In this document: positions 55,511 through 64,000 of the stretch, piece by piece
Numbering within the stretch: the first letter of the stretch is position 1
Layout: each line of letters opens with the position of its first letter
DNA from: Bdellovibrio sp. KM01
GTDB taxonomy: Bacteria; Bdellovibrionota; Bdellovibrionia; Bdellovibrionales; Bdellovibrionaceae
DNA length: 64,000 bases
Reading direction: 5' to 3'
Assembly (NCBI RefSeq): GCF_013752535.1
Contig: NZ_CP058348.1
Location: forward strand, 1,426,001-1,490,000
Notes under the pieces: generated by a model
Database searches by the model: none
Seen by the model: only the letters and a program-made list of their open reading frames with translations
Told to the model about the DNA's origin: nothing
Program-made: the position numbers and the translations under genes

Positions 55511-56542
55511 ACGGTTTGCCCTCCTGAGCCCCACCATGTTCGTGATGGATTCAGTTTCGTTTAATTAGTGACAAAACTGAAATTGACCGCAACCTAGTGA
55601 TTTTATTTTTTTATTCAAAAACGGTTTCAATATGAGACGCGGTAAAGTATTGAAATCATAGATGGTGATCGCGAACACCACGGCAAAAATATTTTTCAGT
55701 CGTCAACATTTTGGACGTTTTGCGGGAAATATTTCTTGAGAACTCGGGGTAAGTCTGTGTTTTTTTAGGAAGTTCCTCGAATATGACGAACTTTTTGACG
55801 AATTTCACTTACATTTTTTGAGGTGGGTTGCGGGTAACGGCGATGTATTTTTGCTGAAAACGGTCGACCTTGTTTTCACTCGTACGGAATGTGGACGTAA
55901 ATTTCCGCGGAAGTGGAAAGTCTTTCTGCATGTGTTCAGTTTGTTGATGTGGAGTTTTTGTGTTCTTCGGACAAAGAGTTCGACAGAAATTGGATTTTGT
56001 TTTTAGTGTCGAATGGGATCATTATATTTCATTTTGTGGGTTTTATTTTTTTGCAGATTGTGAGATGGAGAACTCACTCACTCACTCACCCTATATACTA
56101 TTTTTGAAATAATCGATCTTCGTTCTATTCGGTTGTCTGTCAGTAAGTTCTATTTTCAATTTGTAGTCGTCGCTTGAACGTTCTGATGAGTGCGATCTGC
56201 ATCTTTCTATTTCGTAGCTCTCTTGGCTGTATTTGTTTATGTCTTTATATTTGAAATATTTTTTGTAAGCCGCCGGGGCGGGAGAGGATTAATACCGAAA
56301 CGGTGTCTACACGATGTCATTGAAAAAGTTGTAACATAAATATTGTTGACGGGATTTTCCTCATTCGAGGATTGGCTTGTTCGTTCGATTTCTTTGTTGA
56401 ATTTGAAAAACACAAAATGCCTGTTTATCCCTCTAGGAAAGGCTTTTAACGCTTTTTATGGCCGGTTTAAATTTGATCTCAAGGCCACTGTAAAATTCCT
56501 CCGAAAAACCCGTGCTATAAGAATCTCATCGAAAGGACTTAC
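55511..56542. other. Gene-free AT-rich kilobase
   Basis: No convincing gene on either strand. It contains the promoter region of the vWA/Glt operon (left end), a short tetranucleotide run ACTC repeated about four times (56072-56088), a poor homopolymer-rich stretch, and at 56292-56312 a copy of the CGGTGTCTACAC hairpin. Only short frames with no start-site or family support occur. Loss of an old gene or a long regulatory region are both possible. Confidence 0.6.
56292..56312. repeat. Short hairpin repeat, CGGTGTCTACAC (copy 2)
   Basis: TACCG-AAA-CGGTGT hairpin plus CTACAC. The last twelve bases are the exact reverse complement of those at 33567-33578, 230 bases before the HNH gene. Confidence 0.65.
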
Positions 56543-57544
56543 ATGAACAAACTTTCTAAGATGAATAATGATGAGCTCGAAGCTAGCTTTAAAACATTCG
56601 TAAAGAATGAGCGTAAGATTTTGCACATCATTCTTGAGCACGTAAAAGAAATCGATTCCCGCCGATTGTTCCTTGACCGTGGTTTTGATTCTACATTGAG
56701 CTATCTGATTCACACGCATGGTTACAGTAAAACTGCCGCTGAAAAAAGGCTGTATGCTGCTCGCTTATTAAGAGACGTACCAGAAATGGCGGGAAAGGTC
56801 GAAGAGGGCCGATTGAATCTGTCACAATTGTGCCAGGTCTCAAGCGCTATTAAACAAAAGGAACGGGTTCAGAAAACGGGTGTCTCCATTGAAGAAAAAG
56901 CTTCCTTGCTTGCCTTGGTCGATGGCAAGAATTGTTGGGATACGCAGAAGGAGCTTTCATCTGCATTAGATTTACCTTTAAAGCCAACCGATAAGCAGAT
57001 GGTTCAAAAAGATGAATCGGTTCATTTACAATTAACGCTTTCCAAAGAGCAGTACGAACTGTTGATGAAGTCTCAGCATCTTGGATTTCATTTGCTGCAG
57101 CAGAATCATGATCATTCACTTGCGGGCTTGATCGAAATCCTTTGCACCCAATTCATCAGATTGAAAGAGGTGGGTGTGAAAGGAGCAGCTGAAATGAAGG
57201 ATATTGTCACGAAGAAACAGTATGATGGCTTATCAACTTACAACGAGGGGTTCCGGGATGTTCAGGTAGCGGCGAATCGCAAAAACACCGCAGCGGTGTC
57301 TATGGTGAGTCAAAATACAACGCTAACACCAAAAACGCGTCGATTTGTTTTAATGCGTGATCGCTGTTGCCAGTATGTCGATAAAAAGACGGGTTTGATT
57401 TGTGAAAGCAAAACCGGTTTGCAGGTTGATCATATTATCCCTCGCTGGGCAGGAGGAGATAATTCGGAAGCAAACTTGCAGGTACTCTGCGGTCAGCATA
57501 ATCGACTTCGCTATCGACACCAGGCCGGTGTTGTTGTTAGCTAA
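56543..57544 (+). CDS. HNH endonuclease
   Basis: 333 residues. C-terminal HNH motif LQVDHIIPRWAGGDNSEANLQVLCGQHN, with His297, Asn311 and His319 forming the beta-beta-alpha metal fold, and Cys residues nearby (DRCCQYV, LICES). The N-terminal 250 residues are helical, with SLSYLIHTHGYSKTAAEKR, a DUF222-like region. Cuts DNA in principle; target unknown. Such genes are multicopy in Bdellovibrio as far as I recall. Residues around NRKNTAAVS are encoded by a copy of the CGGTGTCTA hairpin, so the repeat is tolerated inside the coding sequence. AAAGGA precedes the ATG. Confidence 0.9.
   Translation: MNKLSKMNNDELEASFKTFVKNERKILHIILEHVKEIDSRRLFLDRGFDSTLSYLIHTHGYSKTAAEKRLYAARLLRDVPEMAGKVEEGRLNLSQLCQVSSAIKQKERVQKTGVSIEEKASLLALVDGKNCWDTQKELSSALDLPLKPTDKQMVQKDESVHLQLTLSKEQYELLMKSQHLGFHLLQQNHDHSLAGLIEILCTQFIRLKEVGVKGAAEMKDIVTKKQYDGLSTYNEGFRDVQVAANRKNTAAVSMVSQNTTLTPKTRRFVLMRDRCCQYVDKKTGLICESKTGLQVDHIIPRWAGGDNSEANLQVLCGQHNRLRYRHQAGVVVS
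57281..57302. repeat. Hairpin repeat inside the HNH gene
   Basis: ACACCG-CAG-CGGTGT followed by CTA, matching nine of twelve bases of the CGGTGTCTACAC unit and keeping the reading frame. It lies in a loop between the helical domain and the HNH domain. Confidence 0.55.
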
Positions 57545-57716
57545 TATTGGATTCTGCGCTTTTATATGGAGCGCAGAGTCCCGGAGAATTTATACTGTAA
57601 ACGTTAGAGTAGAGATTGCCTTGAATATTGAGGAATGAGAACCGATAAGGGTTGAATTAAGAATAAAGAATTAAGTGATGTGAACGAGAAGCATTTAGAA
57701 AATGCTCTCGATAAAT

Positions 57717-58541
57717 CTACTTTTTAAGAGCCGCCTTAGCTTTCAACCAAAACTGCTCTTTCTCTTCGACATTCAAGGCGCCCCAGTCTTTGCCATCTGC
57801 CGAAGCGAATTTAACCATCTTATTAAAGCGCTCCTCAAAGCGAGCGTTGCCTTTACGAAGAACCTGCTCGGGTTCCATACCCAAATGGCGGCCCAGCTGC
57901 GCTAAAGAGAATAAAACATCCCCGAGCTCGTGCTCGATTTCAGAATCCACGTCATTATCCAAAGCTTCACGCAATTCATCGAATTCTTCTTCGACCTTCA
58001 ACATCACGCCTTCGACATTTTCCCAGTCGAATTTGTATTTCTCAGTGCGTTTGCCTATTTTATAGGCGCGCTGCAAAGCGGGAAGGGGGGGGACTTTTAA
58101 TGCGTAATCCGGTGTTGCGCCGCTAACGCCATCACCGCCAATACCAGATTCCTTCTTTTTAATCTCGTCCCAGTTTTTAACGACCTCAGCGGAATCAGCA
58201 ACCTTCACATCGCCAAACACATGGGGATGGCGGCGCACCAATTTTTCTGCCACATTTTCAATCACGTCAGCCAGAGTAAATGCTCCACGTTCGGAAGCTA
58301 ATTGTGAGTGAAGAACCACTTGGAAAAGCACATCCCCCAATTCATCTTTCATCTTGCGATCGCGCTGGGCAGGAGCACTCTCAATAGCTTCCACCAATTC
58401 AAAAGTTTCCTCGATTGCATACTGGGTCAAAGACTCATGAGTCTGCTCTTTGTCCCAAGGACAGCCGTCGGGGCCGCGAAGACTTGCGACGATCTCGACC
58501 AAGGACTCAATATTACGTAATTCAGCAGGAGTTTTTGCCAT
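57717..58541 (-). CDS. mazG: Nucleoside triphosphate pyrophosphohydrolase MazG
   Basis: 274 residues with two MazG domains. First domain: LRGPDGCPWDKEQTHESL, IEETFELVEAIES, and DELGDVLFQVVLHSQLA with the ExxE...ExxD metal site. Second: WENVEGVMLKVEEEFDELREAL and EHELGDVLFSLAQLGRHLG. It hydrolyses NTP to NMP and pyrophosphate, cleaning aberrant nucleotides. Standard length. Starts 52 bases from the divergent PgpH-type gene frame. Confidence 0.97.
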   Translation of the reverse strand: MAKTPAELRNIESLVEIVASLRGPDGCPWDKEQTHESLTQYAIEETFELVEAIESAPAQRDRKMKDELGDVLFQVVLHSQLASERGAFTLADVIENVAEKLVRRHPHVFGDVKVADSAEVVKNWDEIKKKESGIGGDGVSGATPDYALKVPPLPALQRAYKIGKRTEKYKFDWENVEGVMLKVEEEFDELREALDNDVDSEIEHELGDVLFSLAQLGRHLGMEPEQVLRKGNARFEERFNKMVKFASADGKDWGALNVEEKEQFWLKAKAALKK

Positions 58542-58656
58542 ACAGCGCCTCGACTTTTTGATGGAATCCGCTCTATCTTAGCGCAAACACAGAGTGATTT
58601 CGACAATTAAGTTAATTAGCGATACGCTAATCGGGATAAGGACAACAGTCTGTAAT

Positions 58657-61071
58657 ATGCCTCAGCGTGGTAAAGGTTCAAAAAAAAATGAGAGTCATGC
58701 GACTCGGGTTAATTACGAAGATCACAGTCTAAAGTTTTTGGACTGGGTTGATTCCATTGGCCTCGAAAAAACTTTCTTCGGGCGTGCATTGCATATGCTG
58801 GAAGAAAAGCTTTTCGTGCGCAGAGCGGCCTTTATTTTCCTGTACTGTGTTCTTTTGTCTTACACCATCTTTTATCAATTCGATGTGCCTTATAACTTCA
58901 ATGTCGGGGATGTCGCAAAATACGACGTAACATCTCCTATCGGTTTCGAAATGACCGACGAAGTAACGACAGAAGAAAAGCGCATGAAGGCCGAGTACGC
59001 CGTCCCGGTCGTTTATGATTTTGATACGAGTGTTTTCGAAAGAGTCTCCCTGGGGCTGATTCATTCATTCCGCACCATGCGAAACTATCAGCGCGAAGTG
59101 GTCTGGCCCAAACAGCCCGCAGCCCAAAGAGCCAAAGTAAAAGAATTTTTCCAATACAAAAAAGAATTTGAATCAGAGCTCGGGGTGAGTGTTTCTGATT
59201 TCATGTACGAGTGGCTGATCGATAACAAGTTCAGCGCCCGTATCGAAGCGATCATGATTCGTAATCTGGAAAACTGGTACGAACAAAAAATCGCCGAAGC
59301 CCCAGATCGCTTTATCCCCGCAGGGCAGTCCACAGTGGTGGCTCGCGTCGTTCATCGTAATAATCTGGGCCGTGAATTTAATATCTCTCGTGGCGAAATC
59401 GTGGATATCCAGGATCCCGATCACTTCACTCTGGAAGATCGCAAAGAGCTGGATCGTTTTCAAGAAGGGGATCGCGCAAATATTCTGTATTTTGCAAGAT
59501 CGCTTCTGGTACCAAACCTCACGCTGAACAAACAAGAAACAGCCAGCCGCAAACAAGCCTCCCGCGATGCCGTGATTCCAGTGAATATCACGATCAAAAA
59601 GAATCAAGTGATCGTGGCTCAGGGCTCCGTCGTCCAGCCTTTCCATATGGCGGTTGTTAAGCAAATCGAAAACATCCGTTCTGATAAACGTAAGGATCTG
59701 ACGGCGCTCGCAATGGCGTTGATGCTTTCCATGGCCATCATCGTTTTCTTTTCGTACTTAAAACGTTTCAGCCTCAACAGAGTGAAAGTGGACTTCAAAG
59801 ACCTGATGGTCATGATGCTGATCACTTTCGGCACGATCCTTTTCACCAAAGTCTATCTGTTCGTGATAGACGCGGCCTTCGTTTCAAAACTAGGACATCT
59901 TTTGCCGGCAACATTCTTCCTTTATGCAGCTCCGATTGCGGCGGGGCCCATGCTTGTTGGTCTTCTAATTACATCTGGCGAGATCGTTTGGTTGTACACG
60001 GCTTTCGTGTCCCTGTGTCTGGGAATCATGGTCGATTACAACTATGCCCTGATGCTTTTCAGTATGATCGGCGGTATCGCCGCCGCCCGGGGCGTGTTTA
60101 ATTGTAAAACGAGGAATGATATTTACTTTGCCGGGGTCAGAACCGGGGTCGTGAATGCCTTGGTGATCGCCTTCGTTTTAACGATGACTCGTTTTGATCA
60201 AGAGGGTGCTTTAAGAGAAATTCTTTTCGCCATTCCAGCAGGTTTCATCGGTGGTATCTTAAGTTCTTTGTGCGCGATGATGTTCATTCCGCTTTTGGAG
60301 TCCATCTTCAATTATACGACAGACGTAAAACTCCTGGAGCTTTCAAACCTCAATCATCCTCTTTTAAAAGACATGATCGTAAAAGCACCCGGAACATACC
60401 ACCATTCCATGATGGTGGGTTCCATGGTGGAGGCTGCAGCCGAGGAAATCGGTGCGAACTCGCTCCTGGGTAAAGTTATGTGCTATTACCACGACATCGG
60501 TAAAATGGAGCACGCGAACTACTTTATTGAAAATCAAAAACCAGGCAATAACCCGCACGATCATATCTCGCCATTTATGAGCAAAACACTCCTGATCGCC
60601 CACGTAAAAGACGGGGTGGAGATGGGTGTGGCTTATAAGCTGGGTAAGCCTATTATCGACGGTATTATTCAGCATCACGGAACAACGTTGATCTCTTATT
60701 TCTATAATAAAGCTTTGGATCTTAAAAAAGAAGAAGACCCAGAAATCAGCGATCAAGACTTCCGTTACCCAGGTCCGAAACCGCAATTTCGTGAGGCCGC
60801 CTTGTGTATGTTGGCGGATTCCATCGAGGCGGCGGCAAGATCTTTGGATGAGCCAACTCCAGCGCGCCTGCAAAATATCGTTAGAAATATTGTGCAAAGA
60901 AAATTCTCCGACGGGCAGTTGGATGAGTGTAATTTGACCCTGAAAGATATTTCCAAAGTTGAAGCCGCTTTCATTCGCATTCTTTTGGGTATATACCATC
61001 AGCGTATTGATTACCCACGCTCTGCCGGTGGCCAGTTGGGTGAATCCACGCCAACGACAAAACAAGGATAG
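58657..61071 (+). CDS. 7TM-HD hydrolase (PgpH/YqfF-like c-di-AMP phosphodiesterase)
   Basis: 804 residues. N-terminal membrane helix (AAFIFLYCVLLSYTIFY), a large extracytoplasmic domain with FNVGDVAKYDVTSPIGFEM, seven membrane helices (about 365-560), and a C-terminal HD domain with HHSMMVGSMVEAAAEEIG, YYHDIGKMEHANYFIENQ, ISPFMSK, and GIIQHHG. This matches the PgpH/YqfF family (7TMR-HDED, 7TM, HD), whose members degrade cyclic di-AMP. ATG 58657 is preferred to an upstream GTG at 58594. ybeY begins just after. Confidence 0.93.
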   Translation: MPQRGKGSKKNESHATRVNYEDHSLKFLDWVDSIGLEKTFFGRALHMLEEKLFVRRAAFIFLYCVLLSYTIFYQFDVPYNFNVGDVAKYDVTSPIGFEMTDEVTTEEKRMKAEYAVPVVYDFDTSVFERVSLGLIHSFRTMRNYQREVVWPKQPAAQRAKVKEFFQYKKEFESELGVSVSDFMYEWLIDNKFSARIEAIMIRNLENWYEQKIAEAPDRFIPAGQSTVVARVVHRNNLGREFNISRGEIVDIQDPDHFTLEDRKELDRFQEGDRANILYFARSLLVPNLTLNKQETASRKQASRDAVIPVNITIKKNQVIVAQGSVVQPFHMAVVKQIENIRSDKRKDLTALAMALMLSMAIIVFFSYLKRFSLNRVKVDFKDLMVMMLITFGTILFTKVYLFVIDAAFVSKLGHLLPATFFLYAAPIAAGPMLVGLLITSGEIVWLYTAFVSLCLGIMVDYNYALMLFSMIGGIAAARGVFNCKTRNDIYFAGVRTGVVNALVIAFVLTMTRFDQEGALREILFAIPAGFIGGILSSLCAMMFIPLLESIFNYTTDVKLLELSNLNHPLLKDMIVKAPGTYHHSMMVGSMVEAAAEEIGANSLLGKVMCYYHDIGKMEHANYFIENQKPGNNPHDHISPFMSKTLLIAHVKDGVEMGVAYKLGKPIIDGIIQHHGTTLISYFYNKALDLKKEEDPEISDQDFRYPGPKPQFREAALCMLADSIEAAARSLDEPTPARLQNIVRNIVQRKFSDGQLDECNLTLKDISKVEAAFIRILLGIYHQRIDYPRSAGGQLGESTPTTKQG

Positions 61072-61072
61072 T

Positions 61073-61519
61073 ATGCAGGTTCTGATTATCAATGAGTCGA
61101 AACACACGGTGCCTCGCAAGTTCATTCAGGAATGGATGGATCAAGTGGTGGCGGAGCTTAAAAAGCGTAAAGTACTAAACGCTGAAAAAGCCCGTCGTGA
61201 ATTGACGTTGGTGTTCTTAGATAAAAAACCCGCACAAAAGATCAATAACGAATTCCGTGGGAAAGACTATGCCACGGATGTTTTGTCATTTGACTCGATG
61301 GATCCCTCCAGTTTTGGCGAACTTATTTTGTGCCCTGAAGTGCTGAAAAAACAAGCGAAGGAACACAAGCTGACTTTCCAAAAAGAGCTGGGTTACATGC
61401 TGTTGCACGGAACACTGCATCTCTTGGGGTACGATCACGAGACGAATGAAAAAGACGCGAAAAAGATGTTCGATCTGCAAGATGCGATCTTTGAGCGTTT
61501 GCTGCGTAGCCCCACTTGA
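61073..61519 (+). CDS. ybeY: Endoribonuclease/rRNA maturation factor YbeY
   Basis: 148 residues from ATG 61073, with AAGGA upstream. The UPF0054 zinc motif HGTLHLLGYDHE is intact; TLVFLDKKPAQKINNEFRGKDYATDVLSF precedes it as normal. YbeY takes part in 16S rRNA 3'-end maturation and ribosome quality control. It begins two bases after the PgpH-type stop; the same pairing is found in Firmicutes and many proteobacteria. Confidence 0.96.
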   Translation: MQVLIINESKHTVPRKFIQEWMDQVVAELKKRKVLNAEKARRELTLVFLDKKPAQKINNEFRGKDYATDVLSFDSMDPSSFGELILCPEVLKKQAKEHKLTFQKELGYMLLHGTLHLLGYDHETNEKDAKKMFDLQDAIFERLLRSPT

Positions 61520-61547
61520 CACCCTGACATTTAGAAATAACTATAAT
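61516..61547 (+). promoter_or_regulatory. Putative promoter of prfB
   Basis: Perfect hexamers TTGACA (61516) and TATAAT (61542), but separated by 20 bases, three longer than usual. The -35 overlaps the ybeY stop. A start near 61554 would leave about 30 bases of leader before ATG 61585. Confidence 0.5.
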
Positions 61548-61584
61548 CGGGTCCAGGATCACTGGATCAGAAGTAGGAATATAA

Positions 61585-62716
61585 ATGTCGATTATTACTG
61601 AATCCTCAGACGTTAAAAAACGTATCAACGAACTCGAAAGCTTCGCCAAGGAGCTTCGGGGGTATCTTTGACCTAGATAAAAAGAAAAAGCGCCTTGATG
61701 AGCTGGCAATTCAGGCGGAAAACCCCGCATTGTGGGGGAAGCCCGATGAAATGCAAAAGCTCAATAAGGAAAAAAGCCTGCTGGATAAAGCCGTGGGTGA
61801 GTTTGATTCTTTTACGAGTCGTTTGAGTGATGCTTCAGTCCTACTGGAAATGGCAGCAGAAGCCACCGATGAGGGCAGTTTTACCGAAGTTAAAACTGAA
61901 GTCTCTTCCTTGGAAAAATTAGCTCAAGAATTAGAATTGAAACGAGTTCTTAACGGAGAACTTGATGGCAATAGCACGTACCTTTCCATTAACTCGGGTG
62001 CCGGTGGGACCGAGTCTTGCGATTGGGCGGAAATGCTTTTGCGTATGTACACGCGTTACGCGGATAAACACGGTTATAAAACTCAAGTGATCGAGATGAC
62101 CGAGGGCGAGGGTGCTGGGATTAAATCCTGCACGCTTTTGATTGAAGGCCCGTATGCTTATGGATATTTAAAAGCGGAATCAGGCGTGCATCGTCTGGTG
62201 CGAATTTCTCCATTTGATTCGAATGCTCGTCGTCACACATCGTTTTCGTCTGTGTTTGCGTGGGCGGAAGTTGATGACGATATCAATATCGAAATTCGTC
62301 CAGAAGATTTGAAAGTAGATACCTATCGCTCCAGCGGCGCCGGTGGTCAGCACGTCAATAAAACGGACTCTGCAGTTCGTATGACCCACATCCCGACGGG
62401 TGTGATCGTATCTTGCCAAATTGAACGTTCCCAAGTGCAAAATCGTGAAAAAGCTTTGAAGATGTTGAAAGCAAAACTTTACGAAATTGAACTTGAAAAA
62501 CGCAATGCCGAAAAAGATGCGATGAACTCCTCTAAAAAAGCCAATGAATGGGGCTCGCAAATTCGTTCTTACGTGATGCACCCTTATCAAATGGTGAAAG
62601 ATCACCGTACAGATTATGAAACCAATCAGGTCGATGACGTGATGGACGGTGATTTGGATGGCTTTATCATGGCTTACCTAAAAGAACAGGTGAACCAGGA
62701 AGTGAAGCCCTCGTGA
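61585..62716 (+). CDS. prfB: Peptide chain release factor 2, programmed +1 frameshift
   Basis: 376 residues in two frames: ATG 61585 to in-frame TGA 61669-61671, then +1 shift continuing from 61670. The shift site reads CGG GGG TAT CTT TGA C: an internal GGGGG ribosome-binding run, three-base spacer, CTT slippery codon and the weak TGAC stop, as in E. coli. GGQ is in SSGAGGQHVNKTDSA, and the class II anticodon region follows SGAGGTESCDWAEMLLRMY. RF2 ends translation at UGA and UAA and regulates itself through this frameshift. An intact single reading frame is not present, so this is not a broken gene. Confidence 0.97.
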
Positions 62717-63945
62717 ATAGAAACTCCCTGGTCTGGATTGCCTGGAAATTGCTGAATTCAAAAAGAACCTTGTTCGGGGGGGCTGCTCCCTTGGCATTAT
62801 TTGGTTTGGTTTTGGGTGTGGCATCTTTGGTTGTGTCCATGGCCGTGATGAGTGGTTTTGAAACGACTTTGCAAAAAGCCATGACCGATGTTTCGGGTTA
62901 TGTGCAAGTGGTAAAGCGTTCGCGCTTTCCGGATGACTGGCGTGAACTTGAAGAAAAAATCCGTAAAGCCGATCCCAAATTGGTGAGTGCTGCACGCTTT
63001 GTTTTCGTAGAAGGCATCATGGCCCACAACGGGCAAATTTCCGGTGTGCTTTTAGAGGGAATCGATAAAGACAGAGTGAACGAAACATTGAATCTGGGAA
63101 GCCGGGTGAAAGAGGGCTCTGCTGATTTGTCAGCACCATCCGACGTCCCCCTGGCTTTGATTGGTTCCGGCCTTGCTAAAAAAATGGGTCTTAACATTGG
63201 CGATCAATTTCGCGTGGTTTTACCCATTGCAGATTCCTCTGATCCATCAAGCTTTAACAGAAAAGTCGGGACATTTAAGCTGCAAGGTGTGGTGGAGCTA
63301 GGAAAATACGAGTGGAATGAACGCTTTATTATGATCGATCTGAAGGTCGCTCAGGATGTGGCTGCCATCGGTGATCGTTATACAGGCTTGATGTTGAAAT
63401 TTGATGACGCCGCCTATGCTCGCGAGGCGGGCTTTCGCATTAGTACGGCATTGGGCTCGCCGTATTGGGTTCGCGACTGGCGTGATTCGAATGAAAACCT
63501 TTTCGATGCAGTGGCGGTCGAAAGACCCGTCATTTTCTTTGTCGTTTCCATCATTATTTTCGTGGCAGCCTTTAATATCTCGTCCTCGTTATTTGTGAAT
63601 GTGATGCAAAGATTTAAAGACATCGCGATTTTAAAAACCGTGGGTGTCAGTCGTAAAGACGTGATTAAAATTTTCGCGGCCCAAGGACTTATCCTGGGGG
63701 CTGCGGGCTTGATCCTGGGTTTTATTTTGGGTTTGATATTGTGCGTACTCTTCAATTGGGCTCAAGGTCGCCTGGGTTTGATCTCCGGCGCGGTTTACCG
63801 AGTTGATTCTATCCAAGTTAATATCCGCTTTTTAGATACAATTGCTATTTGTGTCGCAACGATGTTGATTTGTTTTCTGGCGACACTGGCTCCGGCAAAA
63901 CGTGGGGCTGATCTCAATCCTATGGAAGGACTGCGAAATGAATAA
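62713..63945 (+). CDS. LolC/LolE-family lipoprotein-releasing permease
   Basis: 410 residues, GTG start overlapping the prfB stop (GTGA). Membrane spans at about 20-45 (LALFGLVLGVASLVVSMAVM), 270-295 (VIFFVVSIIIFVAAFNISSS), 320-350 (IFAAQGLILGAAGLILGF) and 375-395. The large periplasmic loop between spans 1 and 2 and the FtsX-like core (FKDIAILKTVGVSRKDVI) fit LolC/LolE. With the following LolD-like ATPase it moves lipoproteins from the inner membrane to LolA. One copy only is seen here, so C or E cannot be told apart. Confidence 0.93.
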   Translation: MNRNSLVWIAWKLLNSKRTLFGGAAPLALFGLVLGVASLVVSMAVMSGFETTLQKAMTDVSGYVQVVKRSRFPDDWRELEEKIRKADPKLVSAARFVFVEGIMAHNGQISGVLLEGIDKDRVNETLNLGSRVKEGSADLSAPSDVPLALIGSGLAKKMGLNIGDQFRVVLPIADSSDPSSFNRKVGTFKLQGVVELGKYEWNERFIMIDLKVAQDVAAIGDRYTGLMLKFDDAAYAREAGFRISTALGSPYWVRDWRDSNENLFDAVAVERPVIFFVVSIIIFVAAFNISSSLFVNVMQRFKDIAILKTVGVSRKDVIKIFAAQGLILGAAGLILGFILGLILCVLFNWAQGRLGLISGAVYRVDSIQVNIRFLDTIAICVATMLICFLATLAPAKRGADLNPMEGLRNE

Positions 63946-64000
63946 TCCAACCAGCCATTTTCTTTCCGTTCGCAATATTCACAAGTCATATCCCAGTGGT
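63938..64000 (+). CDS. LolD-like ABC ATPase, 5' end only
   Basis: Frame begins at ATG 63938, overlapping the permease stop by eight bases, and runs out of the window. The 21 visible residues (FLSVRNIHKSYPSG) are the first strand and A-loop Tyr of an ABC ATPase. Context says LolD. Walker A lies beyond the window. Confidence 0.8.
   Translation, partial: MNNPTSHFLSVRNIHKSYPSG

Noticed and set aside
56072-56089. ACTC tetranucleotide run as a phase-variation switch
   Set aside because: Only about four units and not in or next to a gene start.
60364-61125. 253-residue frame on the minus strand
   Set aside because: Fully antisense to the well-supported PgpH-type gene; no signal, start site or family pattern.
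61585-61671. 28-codon truncated gene before prfB
   Set aside because: This is the zero-frame part of prfB; the site CTT TGA C with upstream GGGGG is the known +1 frameshift.

Overview
The window looks like chromosome from a predatory Bdellovibrio-type bacterium (Bdellovibrionota). The clues are a Glt/Agl-like gliding-motility operon, three near-identical methyl-accepting chemotaxis proteins (MCPs) in a row, many secreted proteases and lipoproteins, many two-component kinases, LptE and Lol genes of a diderm envelope, and an HNH endonuclease of a type I recall as common in that group. No rRNA, CRISPR array, prophage or insertion sequence was seen. The genus assignment is inference from gene content only. 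Left part (1-7346, all minus strand): a four-gene exported cassette (a CxxCH protein cut by the window edge, a clan CD-like cysteine peptidase candidate and two tandem Tat-type paralogues), an HD phosphohydrolase, a papain-like protease, a short VOC protein, a methyltransferase and a subtilisin. A long palindromic repeat then precedes msrC, which converges on a diguanylate cyclase gene across a shared terminator. Region 9.7-13.2 kb holds stress and energy genes: a Rieske/AIF-like reductase, PPK2, OsmC and a P-loop kinase. Region 13.2-21.8 kb is a signalling block: a membrane histidine kinase, receiver, PAS kinase, receiver and hybrid kinase, a hidden 37-residue membrane peptide, and a 7TMR-DISM kinase. 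Region 21.8-35.1 kb carries a MarC protein, a lipoprotein amidohydrolase, an iron-permease-family protein, a YiiX-like hydrolase, an alpha/beta hydrolase, a small outer-membrane barrel, tRNA-Lys and tRNA-Glu, purA, a coupled dehydrogenase/class V aminotransferase pair fitting serine synthesis, lptE-holA, a long palindrome, and a two-lobed retropepsin-like protein. Region 35.1-42.8 kb contains a second copy of the palindromic family, a PilZ protein, rpsT, murJ and the three MCP genes. Region 42.9-55.5 kb (minus strand) reads as one eleven-gene operon ending in a terminator: a vWA lipoprotein, a GYF-PilZ fusion, a TolQ/ExbB-like motor subunit, two TolR/ExbD-like subunits (only one with the intramembrane Asp), a giant TPR protein, a small secreted protein, an FHA-TM-TonB-like GltG-type protein, a beta-barrel, a second large helical protein and a periplasmic coiled coil. 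By family resemblance this is an envelope-spanning, proton-driven gliding machine. A gene-free kilobase and an HNH gene follow, then housekeeping genes: mazG, a PgpH-type 7TM-HD phosphodiesterase, ybeY, prfB with the programmed +1 frameshift, and a LolC/E permease running into LolD at the right edge. The most unusual features are two long palindromes (7577-7760 and 35169-35354) that share a core but have different, internally complementary arms; the GYF-PilZ protein fused into the motor operon; the exported cassette with a caspase/CHAT-like His/Cys pair; and a retropepsin-like gene that seems to need an ATT start to have a signal peptide.
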